Notes under the pieces: model-generated
Databases searched by the model: none
What the model saw: only the letters and a program-made list of their open reading frames with translations
Told to the model about the DNA's origin: nothing
Translations under genes and position numbers: made by a program
Part shown: one piece after another, positions 17,520-26,639 of the stretch
Position numbering within the stretch: the stretch's first letter is position 1
Layout of the letters: each line of letters begins with the position of its first letter
Assembly (NCBI RefSeq): GCF_000702205.1
Contig: NZ_KL370871.1
Location: 62,001 to 126,000, forward strand
Origin: Lachnospira multipara LB2003
GTDB taxonomy: Bacteria; Bacillota; Clostridia; Lachnospirales; Lachnospiraceae
Length of the DNA: 64,000 nucleotides
Reading direction: 5' to 3'

Positions 17520-19529
17520 CTATCCCCTTTTTCTTATAAGCTTAATAAATTCATCTGCAAGTTTTGGGTCAAATTGCGTGCCCTTACACTTAATGATTTC
17601 CTCTATTGCATCCTCCTTAGACATAGCCTTTCTATATGGTCTATCATGTGTCATGGCATCATATGCATCAACAATACTAAACATTCTAGCAAGTAAAGGA
17701 ATATCCTCTCCCATAAGACCGTTAGGATAACCTGTTCCATCAAATCTTTCATGATGACTTAGAATACTAAAGGCTATTGGCTCAAGTTCAGATGCAGCCT
17801 TAGCAATTCTATATCCCTTCTCTGTATGAGTTTTCATAAGTTCTCTTTCATCCTCATCTAATTTGCTAGTCTTCATAAGAATTGAATTAGGTATCGCAAC
17901 CTTACCAACATCATGAAGAGCTGCAAGCATTGATAACTGTGCTTTTACGGTATCTGTTAGCCCTATAAAATCTGCAAATTTTTCACAAAGCTCCCTTTCT
18001 CTTTCAATCTGCTTATCAGTCTGCATATCATATTCATTAAGACCTTGCTTTAAAGAACCAAGAAGTGAACTTCTCTTTGATGTAGTTGATAGCATCTTTT
18101 TATTAACCATGGATTCCCTAGCTAAATTTACACACTTTTCTAAATCAGCCATGTCTGCTATTTCGCAAATACCAAATTCAATATTTACATATATATTTTT
18201 AGTTGATAGACGCTTTCTAATTATTTCTTTTATCTCTGTCATTTGCTCTATAACTTTTATCTCACTTCCATTAAGCAAAATTGCAAAATCACCATCATCA
18301 AGTCTTGCAACAAAATCAGTTTTTTTCGTTTTCTCTATTAAAATATTAGCAAGTCCTATTAGAAGATTATCCCCTGCTGCCTGTCCGAATTTTTCATTAA
18401 TATAAGTCAGGTTATCAATATTACAAACCACAACCCTATTATAATTACTGTCCTTATTTTTCTTATAAAAGCTATATTTATTATAAATTCCTGTTAAGGC
18501 ATCAAAGGTTATTGATTTTTCCAAATCATCATAAGCCTTAGTTAATTCAGTAATATCCTGCATTACCAAAATCATACCAAGCATCCTATTATTATTGCTC
18601 TTTAAATAATGAACTCTACAATCGAAGATATCATCATTAATCTTCCAGGTAAATGTCTCTTTTTTTCTAAGATCTGGGCAATTCTTTTTCTTTATAAACC
18701 AATCAATAGTCTGTTCTCTTGCATCGTATTTTAAATCATCAAAAATCTTAGACATAGCCACATTAAAATCCGCTACAATTCCCTCATAATCAAACAAAAC
18801 AACTGGTACTTTCATGTGATCTATAATCATCTTATGGGTTATATTAAGCATATTCTTCTTTGAAAACCAGAAAGTATTCCAATAGCAAAGAACACCAAGT
18901 AGGGCATAAAAAAGAATTGAAAAATCAAATCTTATATCTACAATACTCGTAATAAATAGTATTTTAAAAATAAGAATTGCGATTCCACCAAATACAATAG
19001 AAATATATCTTCCCCAATAAACAAGAGGAATTCTAATGCATTTAACTATCAATACAGAATTTATCGTAGCAAATATTCCCAAAGTAACTATAGTATGATA
19101 TATAAAAAGACTATTCACCTCATATCCTAAAACATATGAGTTACCTATCATATTCACACTATATCTAATGGCGATTTCATTGAAAATATTAACTATGAAA
19201 ACAACAGAATCAACTGCGACCAAAATGGCAAAAATGCCTTCTAAAATATTGAGATATTTGTTTCTTAATCTGGTAAAATCAAGGCAATAATGATAAAGCG
19301 CAAACAACATTAAATTCTGAAAAATAATGTCATTACTAATTCCAGCTGACATCACAACATAATTATCTGTCAAAAAATTCAGCGTATAAGACATAATAGA
19401 AAGACTAGCAAAAAGATACGTAAGCATGAGACTTCTGCCTATTTTTTCATGCTCAAAATAAGTTCTTATCATCACTCCAACTAATAAAAGAGCGGCTGCT
19501 AAATATAATATAAATAATCCTAGGTTCAT
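17520..19529 (-). CDS. Membrane 7TM-PAS-GGDEF-HD-GYP protein (probable c-di-GMP phosphodiesterase)
   Basis: 669 residues. About seven membrane segments fill residues 1-225, like the N-terminal module of clostridial sensor kinases. A PAS-like domain follows (HMKVPVVLFDYEGIVADFN). The GGDEF domain has DALTGIYNKYSFY, but its active-site loop reads RLDDGDFA where GGDEF is expected, so cyclase activity is unlikely. The HD-GYP domain is complete: LHDVGKVAIP, HHERFDGTGYP and IVDAYDAMTHDRPYR. The likely role is to break down c-di-GMP in response to a membrane signal, with the GGDEF part acting as a GTP or c-di-GMP sensor. It is in an operon with the LRR protein. Confidence 0.9.
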   Translation of the reverse strand: MNLGLFILYLAAALLLVGVMIRTYFEHEKIGRSLMLTYLFASLSIMSYTLNFLTDNYVVMSAGISNDIIFQNLMLFALYHYCLDFTRLRNKYLNILEGIFAILVAVDSVVFIVNIFNEIAIRYSVNMIGNSYVLGYEVNSLFIYHTIVTLGIFATINSVLIVKCIRIPLVYWGRYISIVFGGIAILIFKILFITSIVDIRFDFSILFYALLGVLCYWNTFWFSKKNMLNITHKMIIDHMKVPVVLFDYEGIVADFNVAMSKIFDDLKYDAREQTIDWFIKKKNCPDLRKKETFTWKINDDIFDCRVHYLKSNNNRMLGMILVMQDITELTKAYDDLEKSITFDALTGIYNKYSFYKKNKDSNYNRVVVCNIDNLTYINEKFGQAAGDNLLIGLANILIEKTKKTDFVARLDDGDFAILLNGSEIKVIEQMTEIKEIIRKRLSTKNIYVNIEFGICEIADMADLEKCVNLARESMVNKKMLSTTSKRSSLLGSLKQGLNEYDMQTDKQIERERELCEKFADFIGLTDTVKAQLSMLAALHDVGKVAIPNSILMKTSKLDEDERELMKTHTEKGYRIAKAASELEPIAFSILSHHERFDGTGYPNGLMGEDIPLLARMFSIVDAYDAMTHDRPYRKAMSKEDAIEEIIKCKGTQFDPKLADEFIKLIRKRG

Positions 19530-19632
19530 ATTCTAATCTCCTATATACAACAAATCATTTAACTATATTATAGCTATTTAAGCCGCTCTAGTAAAGCAAT
19601 TTAAACAAATTGCTATATTATTTTTTTATTTT

Positions 19633-20595
19633 TTATTTCATAAGTAAATATATAAAATAAGCCACATATGAAAGAAGTAATACGATACCGCCTACTCTTC
19701 TTAATTCCTTCTTTCTAACAACGCAAAGGAATAGAATTACCATAATAACTGCAGCAATTATTGCATCAATAATAAATGCTGACTGGAATGCTACAGGAAT
19801 AATAAGAGCTGATGTACCAACTACAAATAAGATATTGAAAATGTTACTACCTACAATATTACCTACTGCAAGATCTGCACTTCCTCTCTTAGCTGCTGTA
19901 ACTGAAGTTACAAGTTCAGGAAGAGATGTACCAAGTGCCACAATTGTAAGTCCAATAAGTCTATCTGACATGCCCATAATCTTAGCAATTCCCTTAGCAC
20001 CGTCTACTGCTACATTTGAGCCAAGTACAATTAATACAACACCGATAACAATAAGAATTAATAGCTTCCAGATAGGTAACTTCTTACCTGCTTCTATTTC
20101 ATCTGACTCTTCTTCAGAATCTGAATTCTTATTTTTCTTTGTTCTAACAAAAAGATAAGCTAGATATCCAATAAAGAATACCCATAAAATAATACCATCT
20201 AATCTACCTACTGTTCCATCAAGGCCAAGCAAAAGTAATAGAATTGTTACTACTAAAGTAAAAGGTATATCAATAAATACAGTTGATTTTAATACTGCAA
20301 TTGTTGTAATAGCAGCTGTTAAACCAAGGATTACAGCTACATTTAATATATTACTACCTACTACATTACCAATTGTAATATCAGCACTTCCCTTAAAAGC
20401 TGAAGTAATACTTACAGCTGCTTCTGGTGCTGATGTACCCATGGCAACAATTGTTAAACCAACAATAATTTCTGGAATACCAAGTTTAACTGCGATACCT
20501 GCAGCGCCTTCAACAAACCAATCTGCGCCCTTAACAAGGAACACAAATCCAATTACTAACATAACTAAGAACTTTAACAAACTCAAAAAATCCAA
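19633..20595 (-). CDS. Calcium/sodium antiporter, CaCA family (YrbG-like)
   Basis: 320 residues from the TTG start at 20595, chosen because GGAGG stands 8 bases upstream; a longer reading to 20676 adds 27 residues without a ribosome site. Two alpha-repeats carry the exchanger signatures: GLTIVAMGTSAPE with GNVVGSNILN, and GLTIVALGTSLPE with GNIVGSNIFN. About ten membrane segments are present. A charged loop (SDSEEESDEIEAGKK) near residue 155 separates the halves and may lie in the cytoplasm as a regulatory or metal-binding loop. The protein exchanges Na+ for Ca2+ across the membrane. Confidence 0.92.
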   Translation of the reverse strand: MDFLSLLKFLVMLVIGFVFLVKGADWFVEGAAGIAVKLGIPEIIVGLTIVAMGTSAPEAAVSITSAFKGSADITIGNVVGSNILNVAVILGLTAAITTIAVLKSTVFIDIPFTLVVTILLLLLGLDGTVGRLDGIILWVFFIGYLAYLFVRTKKNKNSDSEEESDEIEAGKKLPIWKLLILIVIGVVLIVLGSNVAVDGAKGIAKIMGMSDRLIGLTIVALGTSLPELVTSVTAAKRGSADLAVGNIVGSNIFNILFVVGTSALIIPVAFQSAFIIDAIIAAVIMVILFLCVVRKKELRRVGGIVLLLSYVAYFIYLLMK

Positions 20596-20686
20596 ATTAA
20601 TTTCCTCCGTATAATTTTTTTGTAACAATACAATGATACAAAAGAAAATTTTTTTCCGCAATCTTTTATATAACACAAAAAATAAA

Positions 20687-20713
20687 TGAATCGTGCAAAA
20701 TATGCACGATTCA
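20687..20713 (-). terminator. Terminator of the second chemoreceptor gene
   Basis: TGAATCGTGCA and TGCACGATTCA form a perfect 11-base stem with loop TATTT on the minus strand, followed by TTTATTTTTTG. Confidence 0.85.
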
Positions 20714-20759
20714 TCATTTTAAATATACATATGTATAAAATTAGCATTCTGATTTAAAT

Positions 20760-22493
20760 CTAATCACGACCCTTTAACTTAAAGTGCTTAACCTCATCAA
20801 CTAAAAGGTCAGCCTCCACATTAATTTCTTTAGATTTATTATAAACATCACTCACACTATTTTTAATCATATCTGTTGTTGCTGCTATTTCCTCACTACT
20901 TGCTGCATTTTCCTCGGCAGAAGCTGAAAGAGATGTTACAAGGTCGTTAACATCCATGAAATTAGAACTAATAACCTTGTTTACATCGGTAATCTTTTTG
21001 ATTGCCTGATTTACCTTATTTATAGAATCAACAATATCAACAAACTTGCCCTTTGTAGCCTCTACAGATTCAGTCTGTGCCCTAACACAGTCCTTTACAA
21101 CCTTACTTTGTTTATCAGCCATTTCACTTGCCTTTGTTAATTCATCAAGCATTTCATTAATGGTACTTGCTGATCCTGCTGACTGTTCTGCTAACTGTCT
21201 AATCTGCTCAGCAACAACTGCAAATCCACGTCCTGCCTCACCTGCTCTTGCTGCTTCAATACTTGCATTAAGTGATAATAAATTTGTCTGAGATGCAATA
21301 TCTGTAATAAGTGAGCTTGATTCACCAATTTTATTAGCTGCCTCTGTAATACTTGAAAGTAGACCAAAAATCTGATTAAAGCTATCTAATGACTCCTTAG
21401 TTACACTAGTAAGTCTTTCTACTTCTGTCATACCTTCTGATGTAACATGATCAATTTCTCCTGAAGCATCAGCTAGATTTTGTGAAGCCTCACCATTTTC
21501 CTCAATAAGTCCTTGAATATCTGTCATATTATCTGAAAGTCTTGTTATGTCTCCAGCCTGTGTTGTTGCTGTAGATGCCATATCATTTACAGCATTAGCT
21601 ACTGCTTCAATTTGATCATTACAAACAGATGCAAGTCCTGATATTTCTTTACTTGAAGATGATACATTATCTGATGAATCATAGATTTGTCCTACAATAT
21701 CAGATAGACCTTCTTGAAGCTTATCTGCTGATTTTGATAAAGAACCAATTTCATCGTCATTATCAAGAATAAATGGATCAAAGGACAAATCATTATTAGC
21801 AAGAGTATTAATATCATCATCAACCTTTACAAGATTAATTCTGATATATCTAATAATATATGTATCAACAATAATTATAATCACATAGAGTATTACAGAC
21901 ACAATCCCTGCTGCCATAATTCCCTTTTCAATGTCGGATTCATGATCTTTTTTAGATTCTGATGCATAGTCCTGAATAATATCTTGAATAACTTCTAGTT
22001 CTCCTCTAGCTGCAATTAAGCTAGTCATTTGTAATGAAATATCACCTGTCTGTGTTGAAAAATCATAGGCTTGGTTTCCAGTGTTATAGTAAGACCAAAA
22101 TGCGGATAAGGCATCGTTTATAGTAGTACTATTATACTTATGTGTTCCAATTTCAGGATACTCTTTAATAAGTGACTCAACATTTCCAATATGATTCTCA
22201 ACTGAGCTTAAATAGTCACTGTAATTTTTAATTAAGGAAGCTGCTTTGTCTTTATCCTCTGAACGTGAATAAATTACAAAATACAATTCAGCCGTTGCCG
22301 CTTTATATAAATCCCTATCGGCAGACAAAATTTCTGAATCTACAGTATACAACTGCTCATAATAGATTTCCTCACTCTTTTTTGAGGTTGTCCTTACTAG
22401 ATTGGCAAAATAAATAGTAAGAATAATGCCAAGTAATCCTAATGGTATAACCATTATCATTAATTTGAGTCTAATGCTTTGGTGTTTAAACAT
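20760..22493 (-). CDS. Methyl-accepting chemotaxis protein (four-helix-bundle type sensor)
   Basis: 577 residues. Membrane segments near residues 10-30 and 190-215 enclose a helical extracellular region of about 160 residues, typical of four-helix-bundle receptors. HAMP and coiled-coil regions follow, with the signalling tip [20 protein letters not shown] and a C-terminal half containing [18 protein letters not shown], where methylation sites would be expected. It controls CheA in taxis. Its leader contains an intrinsic terminator with a competing upstream pairing, and the shared CGTGAA motif follows that terminator. Confidence 0.94.
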   Translation of the reverse strand: MFKHQSIRLKLMIMVIPLGLLGIILTIYFANLVRTTSKKSEEIYYEQLYTVDSEILSADRDLYKAATAELYFVIYSRSEDKDKAASLIKNYSDYLSSVENHIGNVESLIKEYPEIGTHKYNSTTINDALSAFWSYYNTGNQAYDFSTQTGDISLQMTSLIAARGELEVIQDIIQDYASESKKDHESDIEKGIMAAGIVSVILYVIIIIVDTYIIRYIRINLVKVDDDINTLANNDLSFDPFILDNDDEIGSLSKSADKLQEGLSDIVGQIYDSSDNVSSSSKEISGLASVCNDQIEAVANAVNDMASTATTQAGDITRLSDNMTDIQGLIEENGEASQNLADASGEIDHVTSEGMTEVERLTSVTKESLDSFNQIFGLLSSITEAANKIGESSSLITDIASQTNLLSLNASIEAARAGEAGRGFAVVAEQIRQLAEQSAGSASTINEMLDELTKASEMADKQSKVVKDCVRAQTESVEATKGKFVDIVDSINKVNQAIKKITDVNKVISSNFMDVNDLVTSLSASAEENAASSEEIAATTDMIKNSVSDVYNKSKEINVEADLLVDEVKHFKLKGRD

Positions 22494-22510
22494 ACTATTC
22501 CCTCCAGTTT

Positions 22511-22640
22511 ATTATTTAGTTATTCACGAAAAAAAGTCCTAAGCAAAAGATATCACCATCTTTTGCTTAGGACCTAGCTGCAATTTATGAATTGCAAAAG
22601 ATACTAAAAGTATTATAACACTTTTTACAATAAGGGTAAA
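22511..22640 (-). promoter_or_regulatory. Attenuator-like leader of the second mcp gene
   Basis: On the minus strand TTTACC (22635-22640) and TATAAT (22612-22617) are 17 bases apart. Downstream, ATCTTTTGC (22594-22602) runs into a hairpin GCAATTCATAAATTGC (22580-22595). Then comes a 16-base-pair terminator (22536-22573) followed by seven T. The 5' arm of that terminator contains GCAAAAGAT (22558-22566), which can pair with the early ATCTTTTGC. The early pairing and the terminator therefore exclude each other. CGTGAATAACTAAATAAT follows (22511-22528). The hairpin also lies between copA and this gene, so it could simply end the copper operon. No known riboswitch core was recognised. Confidence 0.55.
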
Positions 22641-22662
22641 GTATATTAAACCATTAAAAAAA

Positions 22663-22875
22663 TTAAGCTAAGATATCTAAAACCTTATAATCCTTAGCTT
22701 CAACAGCATGCTTTAAAATTTCATTATCAACATCTGATGATAAGCTAACAATTGCCTCACCTGTTACATGGCTTACTTCTGCCTTATCTACTCCTTCTAA
22801 ACTCTCTAAGGCTTTCTTTACACTAGCCTCGCAATGTCCACACATCATTCCTTCAATTTTAATTGTCTTATTCAT
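22663..22875 (-). CDS. copZ: Possible internal translation start giving a free CopZ-like chaperone
   Basis: Inside the copA frame, AAAGGAG (22884-22890) stands 8 bases before an in-frame ATG at 22875. Starting there would give a 70-residue protein beginning MNKTIKIEGMMCGHCEASV. That is a full-length copper chaperone of the CopZ/HMA fold. Many Firmicutes encode copZ as a separate gene just after copA. Here the two are fused, yet the chaperone start signals remain. This suggests that both a fused ATPase and a free chaperone are made. It is inference until N-terminal evidence exists. Confidence 0.5.
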   Translation of the reverse strand: MNKTIKIEGMMCGHCEASVKKALESLEGVDKAEVSHVTGEAIVSLSSDVDNEILKHAVEAKDYKVLDILA

Positions 22876-25281
22876 TTTTTCGTCTCCTTTATTATTCTTT
22901 TTTTCTTTATTTAAGAAATCATCATTGCTAATAGGGATATTTCCTATATTAACCTGACAATTTTTCTTATCACTGCTTACATATTCATCTGTGTCGTCTT
23001 TTTTAAATAGATTAAGTCTTAGGGCATTAGTTACTACACAAAATGAAGATAAACTCATGGCAAAGGCGCCAAACATAGGATTAAGTGTCCAGCCAAAGGC
23101 ACTAATATATACTCCTGCTGCAAGAGGAATTCCTATGATGTTATAGATAAATGCCCAAAATAGGTTCTCGTATATATTCTTTATGGTCTTTTTCGATAAT
23201 TTAATTGCAATTACAACATCTGAGAGTCGACTCTTCATAAGAACTACATCTGCAGAATCAATAGCTACATCTGTACCTGCCCCTATAGCAAAACCCATAT
23301 CTGCGCTTACTAGGGCTGGTGCATCATTAATACCATCACCTACCATAAGAACCTTGCCTTCTTTTTTTAGCTCTTCAATGACTTTAGCTTTTTCATCTGG
23401 CTTAACTCCTGCTATAACTTTATGAACTCCTGCTAATCGACCTATTTCATTAGCTGTTAGTTCATTATCACCTGTTAGCATAACAACCTTTAAGCCCATT
23501 TCCTTTAATTTAGCTATAGCACTTGCTGAATCAGGTTTAATAGCATCTGCCACAGCAATAAGTCCAAGCACTTTTTCACCCTTAGCAAAAATAAGAGGAG
23601 TCTTTCCCATCTTAGATAATTCATCCACTTTTTTAATAAGTAAAGGATCAATCACTGCAAACTTAGCAATAAATTCCCTATTACCAGCAGTTAAGAGACT
23701 CTCATCCTTTAATTTGGCCATTAGACCATTTCCCTGTACTGCCTTAAAGTCAGTTACAGACTCAGGTTCTAGATTATTGTCCTTGGCATAATTAACCACT
23801 GCATAAGCCAATGGATGTTCTGATTTTATCTCTAGACTTAATGCCAACTTTACTAGTTCTTTATCTGCAATATCAGCTACTGTAATTATATCTGTTACTT
23901 CAGGCTCACCCTTAGTTATAGTACCTGTCTTATCAAGTGCTACAATATTCATCTTACCTGTCTGTTCTAGGGATATGGCCTGCTTAAACATAATTCCGTT
24001 TCTAGCACCAACGCCACTTCCCACCATTATTGCCACTGGTGTTGCAAGACCTAGGGCACACGGACAGCTAATTACAAGAACTGATATTGCCCTTGCAAGA
24101 GCAAAGCCTAAATCTGCTCCCACTGCTATCCAAACTATAAAAGTTACAATAGCAATAGCTATTACAACAGGGACAAATACACCAGATACCTTATCTGCTA
24201 TCTTAGCTATTGGAGCTTTAGTCGCTGCTGCATCTGATACCATCTGAATTATCTTAGAAAGTGAAGTATCTGTACCAACTCTTGTTGCCCTAACCTTAAT
24301 AAAACCTGATTTATTATTAGTTGCTGTAAAAACTGTATCATTAACTTCCTTATCCACAGGAATACTCTCACCTGTAAGACTTGATTCATCAATACTAGTG
24401 CTGCCTTCCACAATAAAGCCATCAATTGGTACATTCTCACCAGGTCTTACACATACAATATCCCCTACAACAACTTCTTCTATAGGCAATTCTATTTCTT
24501 CATTATCTCTTATTACATTGGCTTTTTTAGCTGCGAGCTTAAGTAGGCTCTTTAATGCATTGGTTGTCTTACCCTTTGAAATTGATTCAAGCAATTTACC
24601 AACTGTTATTAATACAAGTATCATAGCAGCTGATTCAAAATACAAGGAATCCATTAATTCATGAGCTTTCATCACCTCGTTATCTGCCACATATCTAGTC
24701 ATTAAAAAAAGAATTGCCACAGACCATAGGTATGAAACACCTGAACCTAGTGCTACTAAAGTATCCATATTAGGTGCGCCATGAATAACTGAATTAAATC
24801 CACTTACAAAAAACTTCTTGTTAATAATAATTATTATGCCTGAAAGTATCATTTGAATTAGGGCTAGTCCTATATGATTGCCTTCAAAAAATGCTGGTAG
24901 CTTAAATCCAAACATCATATGTCCCATGCTAAAATACATAAGCACTAATAGCACAATAACGGATGAGACTAATCTCTTAATTAATATTGGAGTCTGTGTA
25001 TCCTTTAGGCTTTCTTCAATACCTCTAGTTTGACTAGCAGTTAATTTCTTAGAGCCTGCCTTAGTATCTACTAAGGCACTATCATCTCTTTTGCTAGCAC
25101 CGTATCCCGCATTAGTTACTGCCTTTATTATATCCTCTTCCTTGGCATTACCCGTTACGCCCATAGAATTAGTAAGTAAACTAACAGCACAGCTTTCCAC
25201 GCCTTCCACCTTACTTACAGCCTTCTCAACTCTAGCCTGGCAGGCAGCACAACTCATACCCGTAATATTATACTGTTCCAT
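22663..25281 (-). CDS. copA: Copper-exporting P1B-type ATPase with fused C-terminal CopZ-like domain
   Basis: 872 residues. An N-terminal heavy-metal domain has the metal site GMSCAACQ (Cys 11 and 14). Eight membrane segments include the Cu(I) motif SCPCALGLATP. The phosphorylation site is DKTGTITKGE, the ATP-binding HP motif is SEHPLAYA, and the hinge is MVGDGINDAP. After the last membrane helix and a charged linker, a second heavy-metal domain (GMMCGHCEASV) forms residues 803-872. The enzyme exports Cu(I) using ATP. It lies 17 bases downstream of csoR under a promoter with CsoR-type operators. The C-terminal domain has its own ribosome site and ATG, described separately. Confidence 0.95.
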   Translation of the reverse strand: MEQYNITGMSCAACQARVEKAVSKVEGVESCAVSLLTNSMGVTGNAKEEDIIKAVTNAGYGASKRDDSALVDTKAGSKKLTASQTRGIEESLKDTQTPILIKRLVSSVIVLLVLMYFSMGHMMFGFKLPAFFEGNHIGLALIQMILSGIIIIINKKFFVSGFNSVIHGAPNMDTLVALGSGVSYLWSVAILFLMTRYVADNEVMKAHELMDSLYFESAAMILVLITVGKLLESISKGKTTNALKSLLKLAAKKANVIRDNEEIELPIEEVVVGDIVCVRPGENVPIDGFIVEGSTSIDESSLTGESIPVDKEVNDTVFTATNNKSGFIKVRATRVGTDTSLSKIIQMVSDAAATKAPIAKIADKVSGVFVPVVIAIAIVTFIVWIAVGADLGFALARAISVLVISCPCALGLATPVAIMVGSGVGARNGIMFKQAISLEQTGKMNIVALDKTGTITKGEPEVTDIITVADIADKELVKLALSLEIKSEHPLAYAVVNYAKDNNLEPESVTDFKAVQGNGLMAKLKDESLLTAGNREFIAKFAVIDPLLIKKVDELSKMGKTPLIFAKGEKVLGLIAVADAIKPDSASAIAKLKEMGLKVVMLTGDNELTANEIGRLAGVHKVIAGVKPDEKAKVIEELKKEGKVLMVGDGINDAPALVSADMGFAIGAGTDVAIDSADVVLMKSRLSDVVIAIKLSKKTIKNIYENLFWAFIYNIIGIPLAAGVYISAFGWTLNPMFGAFAMSLSSFCVVTNALRLNLFKKDDTDEYVSSDKKNCQVNIGNIPISNDDFLNKEKKNNKGDEKMNKTIKIEGMMCGHCEASVKKALESLEGVDKAEVSHVTGEAIVSLSSDVDNEILKHAVEAKDYKVLDILA

Positions 25282-25298
25282 AAATTCCTTTCTCTTAA

Positions 25299-25658
25299 TT
25301 ACATAAACTTCTGAATAGTCTTAATAAGTTCATCCACAGATTCATCCTTACCCTCTCTTAAATCATTAACAACACATGATTTAATATGATTAGAAAGTAA
25401 GACCTTACTAAAACTTGTAAGAGCACTACTTGCAGCGCTTACCTGATTAAGAACATCTATACAATAAGCATCCTGTTCTATCATCTTCTTAACGCCTCTA
25501 ATCTGCCCTTCAATTCTACTAAGTCTATTAATTAAGTCCTTATATTCCTTATCATCTCGTACTTTCTTCTTATTGCTACAATGACAACATTCTTTATCTT
25601 CACTATTAGTTATCATTTCTAAATCTAAATTTTCTTCATTAGTTACTTTATCCGACAT
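25299..25658 (-). CDS. csoR: CsoR-family copper-sensing transcriptional repressor
   Basis: 119 residues. The helical core has LINRLSRIEGQIRGVKKMIEQDAYCIDVLNQ, and the Cu(I) ligands of the family appear as Cys in YCID and His and Cys in NHIKSC. Members repress copper export genes and release DNA when Cu(I) binds. An N-terminal extension of about 35 residues carries an extra CCHC cluster (ECCHCSNKKK) that may also bind metal. The gene is the first of the csoR-copA operon. Two GC-rich pseudo-palindromes at the promoter are its probable binding sites, so it is likely autoregulated. Confidence 0.93.
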   Translation of the reverse strand: MSDKVTNEENLDLEMITNSEDKECCHCSNKKKVRDDKEYKDLINRLSRIEGQIRGVKKMIEQDAYCIDVLNQVSAASSALTSFSKVLLSNHIKSCVVNDLREGKDESVDELIKTIQKFM

Positions 25659-25724
25659 AAAATCACTCCTTTATTAGCTTCCGACTTATGCCTTAGCTAT
25701 ACACAATTCACACTAAAGCTTTAT

Positions 25725-25780
25725 ATACCCCTGTGGGGTATTTACAGATATATAATATACCCCCACTGGGTATATGTCAA
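25725..25780 (-). promoter_or_regulatory. csoR: csoR-copA promoter with two CsoR-type operators
   Basis: On the minus strand TTGACA (25775-25780) and TATTAT (25752-25757) are exactly 17 bases apart. The spacer is filled by the operator at 25757-25773 (plus strand ATACCCCCACTGGGTAT). A second operator, the perfect palindrome ATACCCCTGTGGGGTAT, lies at 25725-25741 just after the -10. Both fit the known CsoR site pattern TACCC...GGGTA. Confidence 0.85.
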
Positions 25781-25787
25781 CAGATAA

Positions 25788-25835
25788 AAAAAGATAGTCC
25801 ATATGGGTTTAAACCCGCACACAGACTATCTTTTT
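25788..25835 (-). terminator. Terminator of the acyltransferase/glycosyltransferase operon
   Basis: AAAAAGATAGTC (25788-25799) pairs with GACTATCTTTTT (25824-25835), with an inner GGGTTTAAACCC palindrome. A run of seven T follows on the minus strand. It separates the lipid operon from the csoR promoter. Confidence 0.85.
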
Positions 25836-25899
25836 ATGATATTAGATTGTAAACAATAAAATTTATCACTATCTTTTTATAAATTCTTTAGAAATTACT

Positions 25900-26625
25900 T
25901 TATCTACATTCTTTATATCCCCTATCAGCAAACCACTTATGCATATAATTAGTAAGCTCTAATGTATTTAAAGTATAAACTTTAGGCTCAATTCCATCTT
26001 TAGTCAAATCTAATGTCACATTAAAACTACAATGCTTGATTCTTCCAACCTTAATATGATTATTATAGCTTGCACCTACAAATCCTGTATTAGAAGCACT
26101 TGTTGTATGTAGTAAATCGAGTTCGCTAAAAGTATAATCATCATTTAATCTATACATCTTAGTATAAGCTGCTTTAGAAAACTCAAGGCCAATATCCTCA
26201 ATATGTGTGGATTGCATATAGTTATATGTTACATCAATCCAATCTCCATTAACTGCAACTAATAAACTAGGGTCAATTGTTGTTAGAGCCTCTTGTATAA
26301 TTCTTGACTTTGGATACATTATATTGGTAATAGGGTAGTTTATTTCGCCCTTATGTATTCCTTTTTCTATTAATGTGAAAAATACAAAGCCAAAGAAGCC
26401 AAAAAACAAGCCAAAAAATAAACAAGCTCCTCCAATTATAATTTTAGTGCTATCTAAAGGAACAATCAGGCCAAATCTATATAATGGATCATTGAAAGCT
26501 TCTATTATTGATATTAATCCTACGATTAGGAATATAACACCTGCTATGGAAAAACACGTTTTGGGAATCCTTGTATTAGTACCCCACTTTAATAAATGAT
26601 TTCTCTTTTTTTCACTTGGAAACAT
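25900..26625 (-). CDS. Hypothetical membrane protein, last gene of the acyltransferase operon
   Basis: 241 residues. Two membrane segments (near residues 22-42 and 60-88) are followed by a soluble region of about 150 residues with LLVAVNGDWIDVTYNYMQST and no motif I recognise. The ribosome site is AGAGG. It lies 14 bases after the first PlsC-like gene and ends before a strong terminator, so it is the last of five co-transcribed genes. A membrane-bound role in the same lipid or glycolipid pathway is a reasonable guess but unproven. Confidence 0.65.
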   Translation of the reverse strand: MFPSEKKRNHLLKWGTNTRIPKTCFSIAGVIFLIVGLISIIEAFNDPLYRFGLIVPLDSTKIIIGGACLFFGLFFGFFGFVFFTLIEKGIHKGEINYPITNIMYPKSRIIQEALTTIDPSLLVAVNGDWIDVTYNYMQSTHIEDIGLEFSKAAYTKMYRLNDDYTFSELDLLHTTSASNTGFVGASYNNHIKVGRIKHCSFNVTLDLTKDGIEPKVYTLNTLELTNYMHKWFADRGYKECR

Positions 26626-26639
26626 AAATCTTACCTCTA

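Noticed and set aside
20596-20676. Longer N-terminus for the Na+/Ca2+ exchanger
   Set aside because: The 27 extra residues have no ribosome site and are basic and low-complexity, whereas GGAGG stands 8 bases before the TTG at 20595.
22494-22610. c-di-GMP (GEMM) riboswitch in the second mcp leader
   Set aside because: The leader has a terminator and a competing segment but no recognisable GEMM core, so I describe it only as attenuator-like.
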